In this document: one piece after another, positions 20,412 to 20,565 of the stretch
Numbering within the stretch: position 1 is the first letter of the stretch
How the letters are laid out: every line of letters starts with the position of its first letter
From: Neolecta irregularis DAH-3
Lineage: Eukaryota; Ascomycota; Neolectomycetes; Neolectales; Neolectaceae
Length of the DNA stretch: 20,565 nt
Direction of reading: 5' to 3'
Assembly: GCA_001929475.1 (NCBI GenBank)
Contig: LXFE01003564.1
Location: forward strand, 141-20,705
Position numbers and translations under genes: made by a program
The notes under the pieces: generated by a model
What the model saw: the letters and a program-made list of their open reading frames with translations, nothing else
Told to the model about the DNA's origin: nothing
The model's database searches: none

Positions 20412-20565
20412 ATGGTTGACGAGGCTGAATCACCAAAGCCAAAGTCTATGAATCGGGAGCAAGTGAAATCTACGAGGCCTTTTGCCATCTGGGACTCGCT
20501 GAGGGATCGTCTGCGCAGGCATAGGGTTCGGCGAGAGCGTGGGAGTCATTGTAGATGTGGTATCT
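20412..20565 (+). CDS. Possible 5' end of a gene cut by the right edge
   Basis: The frame from ATG 20412 runs open to the window end (starts MVDEAESPKPKSMNREQVKS, then a basic RLRRHRVRRERG). It is also open back to 20286. On the opposite strand a 68-codon frame (20488-20282) and another from ATG 20549 overlap it, so the coding strand is not settled. No family is recognised. A 29-nt GT-AG stretch (20528-20556) could be an intron near the edge but is shorter than any other here. Confidence 0.25.
   Translation, partial: MVDEAESPKPKSMNREQVKSTRPFAIWDSLRDRLRRHRVRRERGSHCRCGI

Overview
This is nuclear DNA of a filamentous fungus, most likely a basidiomycete (inference from protein-family resemblance and intron density; no rRNA or other marker is present). 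Six genes were reconstructed exon by exon, and a seventh is cut by the left edge. They contain 42 inferred introns. 41 of these are only 34-48 nt long; one NAP1 intron is 212 nt. All reconstructed gene models close in frame to full-length proteins.

Layout. 1-323: 3' end of a GC-rich gene for a secreted, cysteine-containing protein with a GPI-anchor-type C-terminus. 708-2172 (-): Ser/Thr protein kinase of Ran1/Ksp1 type (462 aa). 2173-7303: a gene-poor stretch of about 5 kb with two minisatellites (3 x 32 bp and 4 x 57 bp), an unidentified broken minus-strand reading frame, a TTGC-rich array, acidic minus-strand fragments that look transposon-derived, and an LTR-like segment with a TATA box, an AATAAA and internal repeats. 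7304-8557 (+): adenosine kinase (342 aa). 8884-8935 is the convergent gap, followed at 8936-10035 (-) by an aquaporin (285 aa). 10036-11680: about 1.6 kb without a recognisable gene. 11681-13184 (-): nucleosome assembly protein NAP1 (393 aa, ends CKQS). 13485-18788 (+): class V myosin (1576 aa, 16 exons). 18884-20173 (-): SUMO-activating enzyme small subunit AOS1 (330 aa, 9 exons). 20412-20565: a weak reading frame running off the right edge.

The genes form no pathway cluster; they are ordinary housekeeping functions (purine salvage, water transport, chromatin assembly, organelle transport, SUMO activation). NAP1 and the myosin are divergent and share a 300-bp promoter region. The myosin and AOS1 converge with only 95 bp between stop codons.

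The most interesting signal is in splicing. Family alignment forces two GC-AG introns (adenosine kinase, myosin V), and it suggests two introns ending in TG rather than AG, both in AOS1. Several introns are multiples of three without stops, so retention would be silent to a naive ORF caller. I found no evidence of a new multi-gene system.
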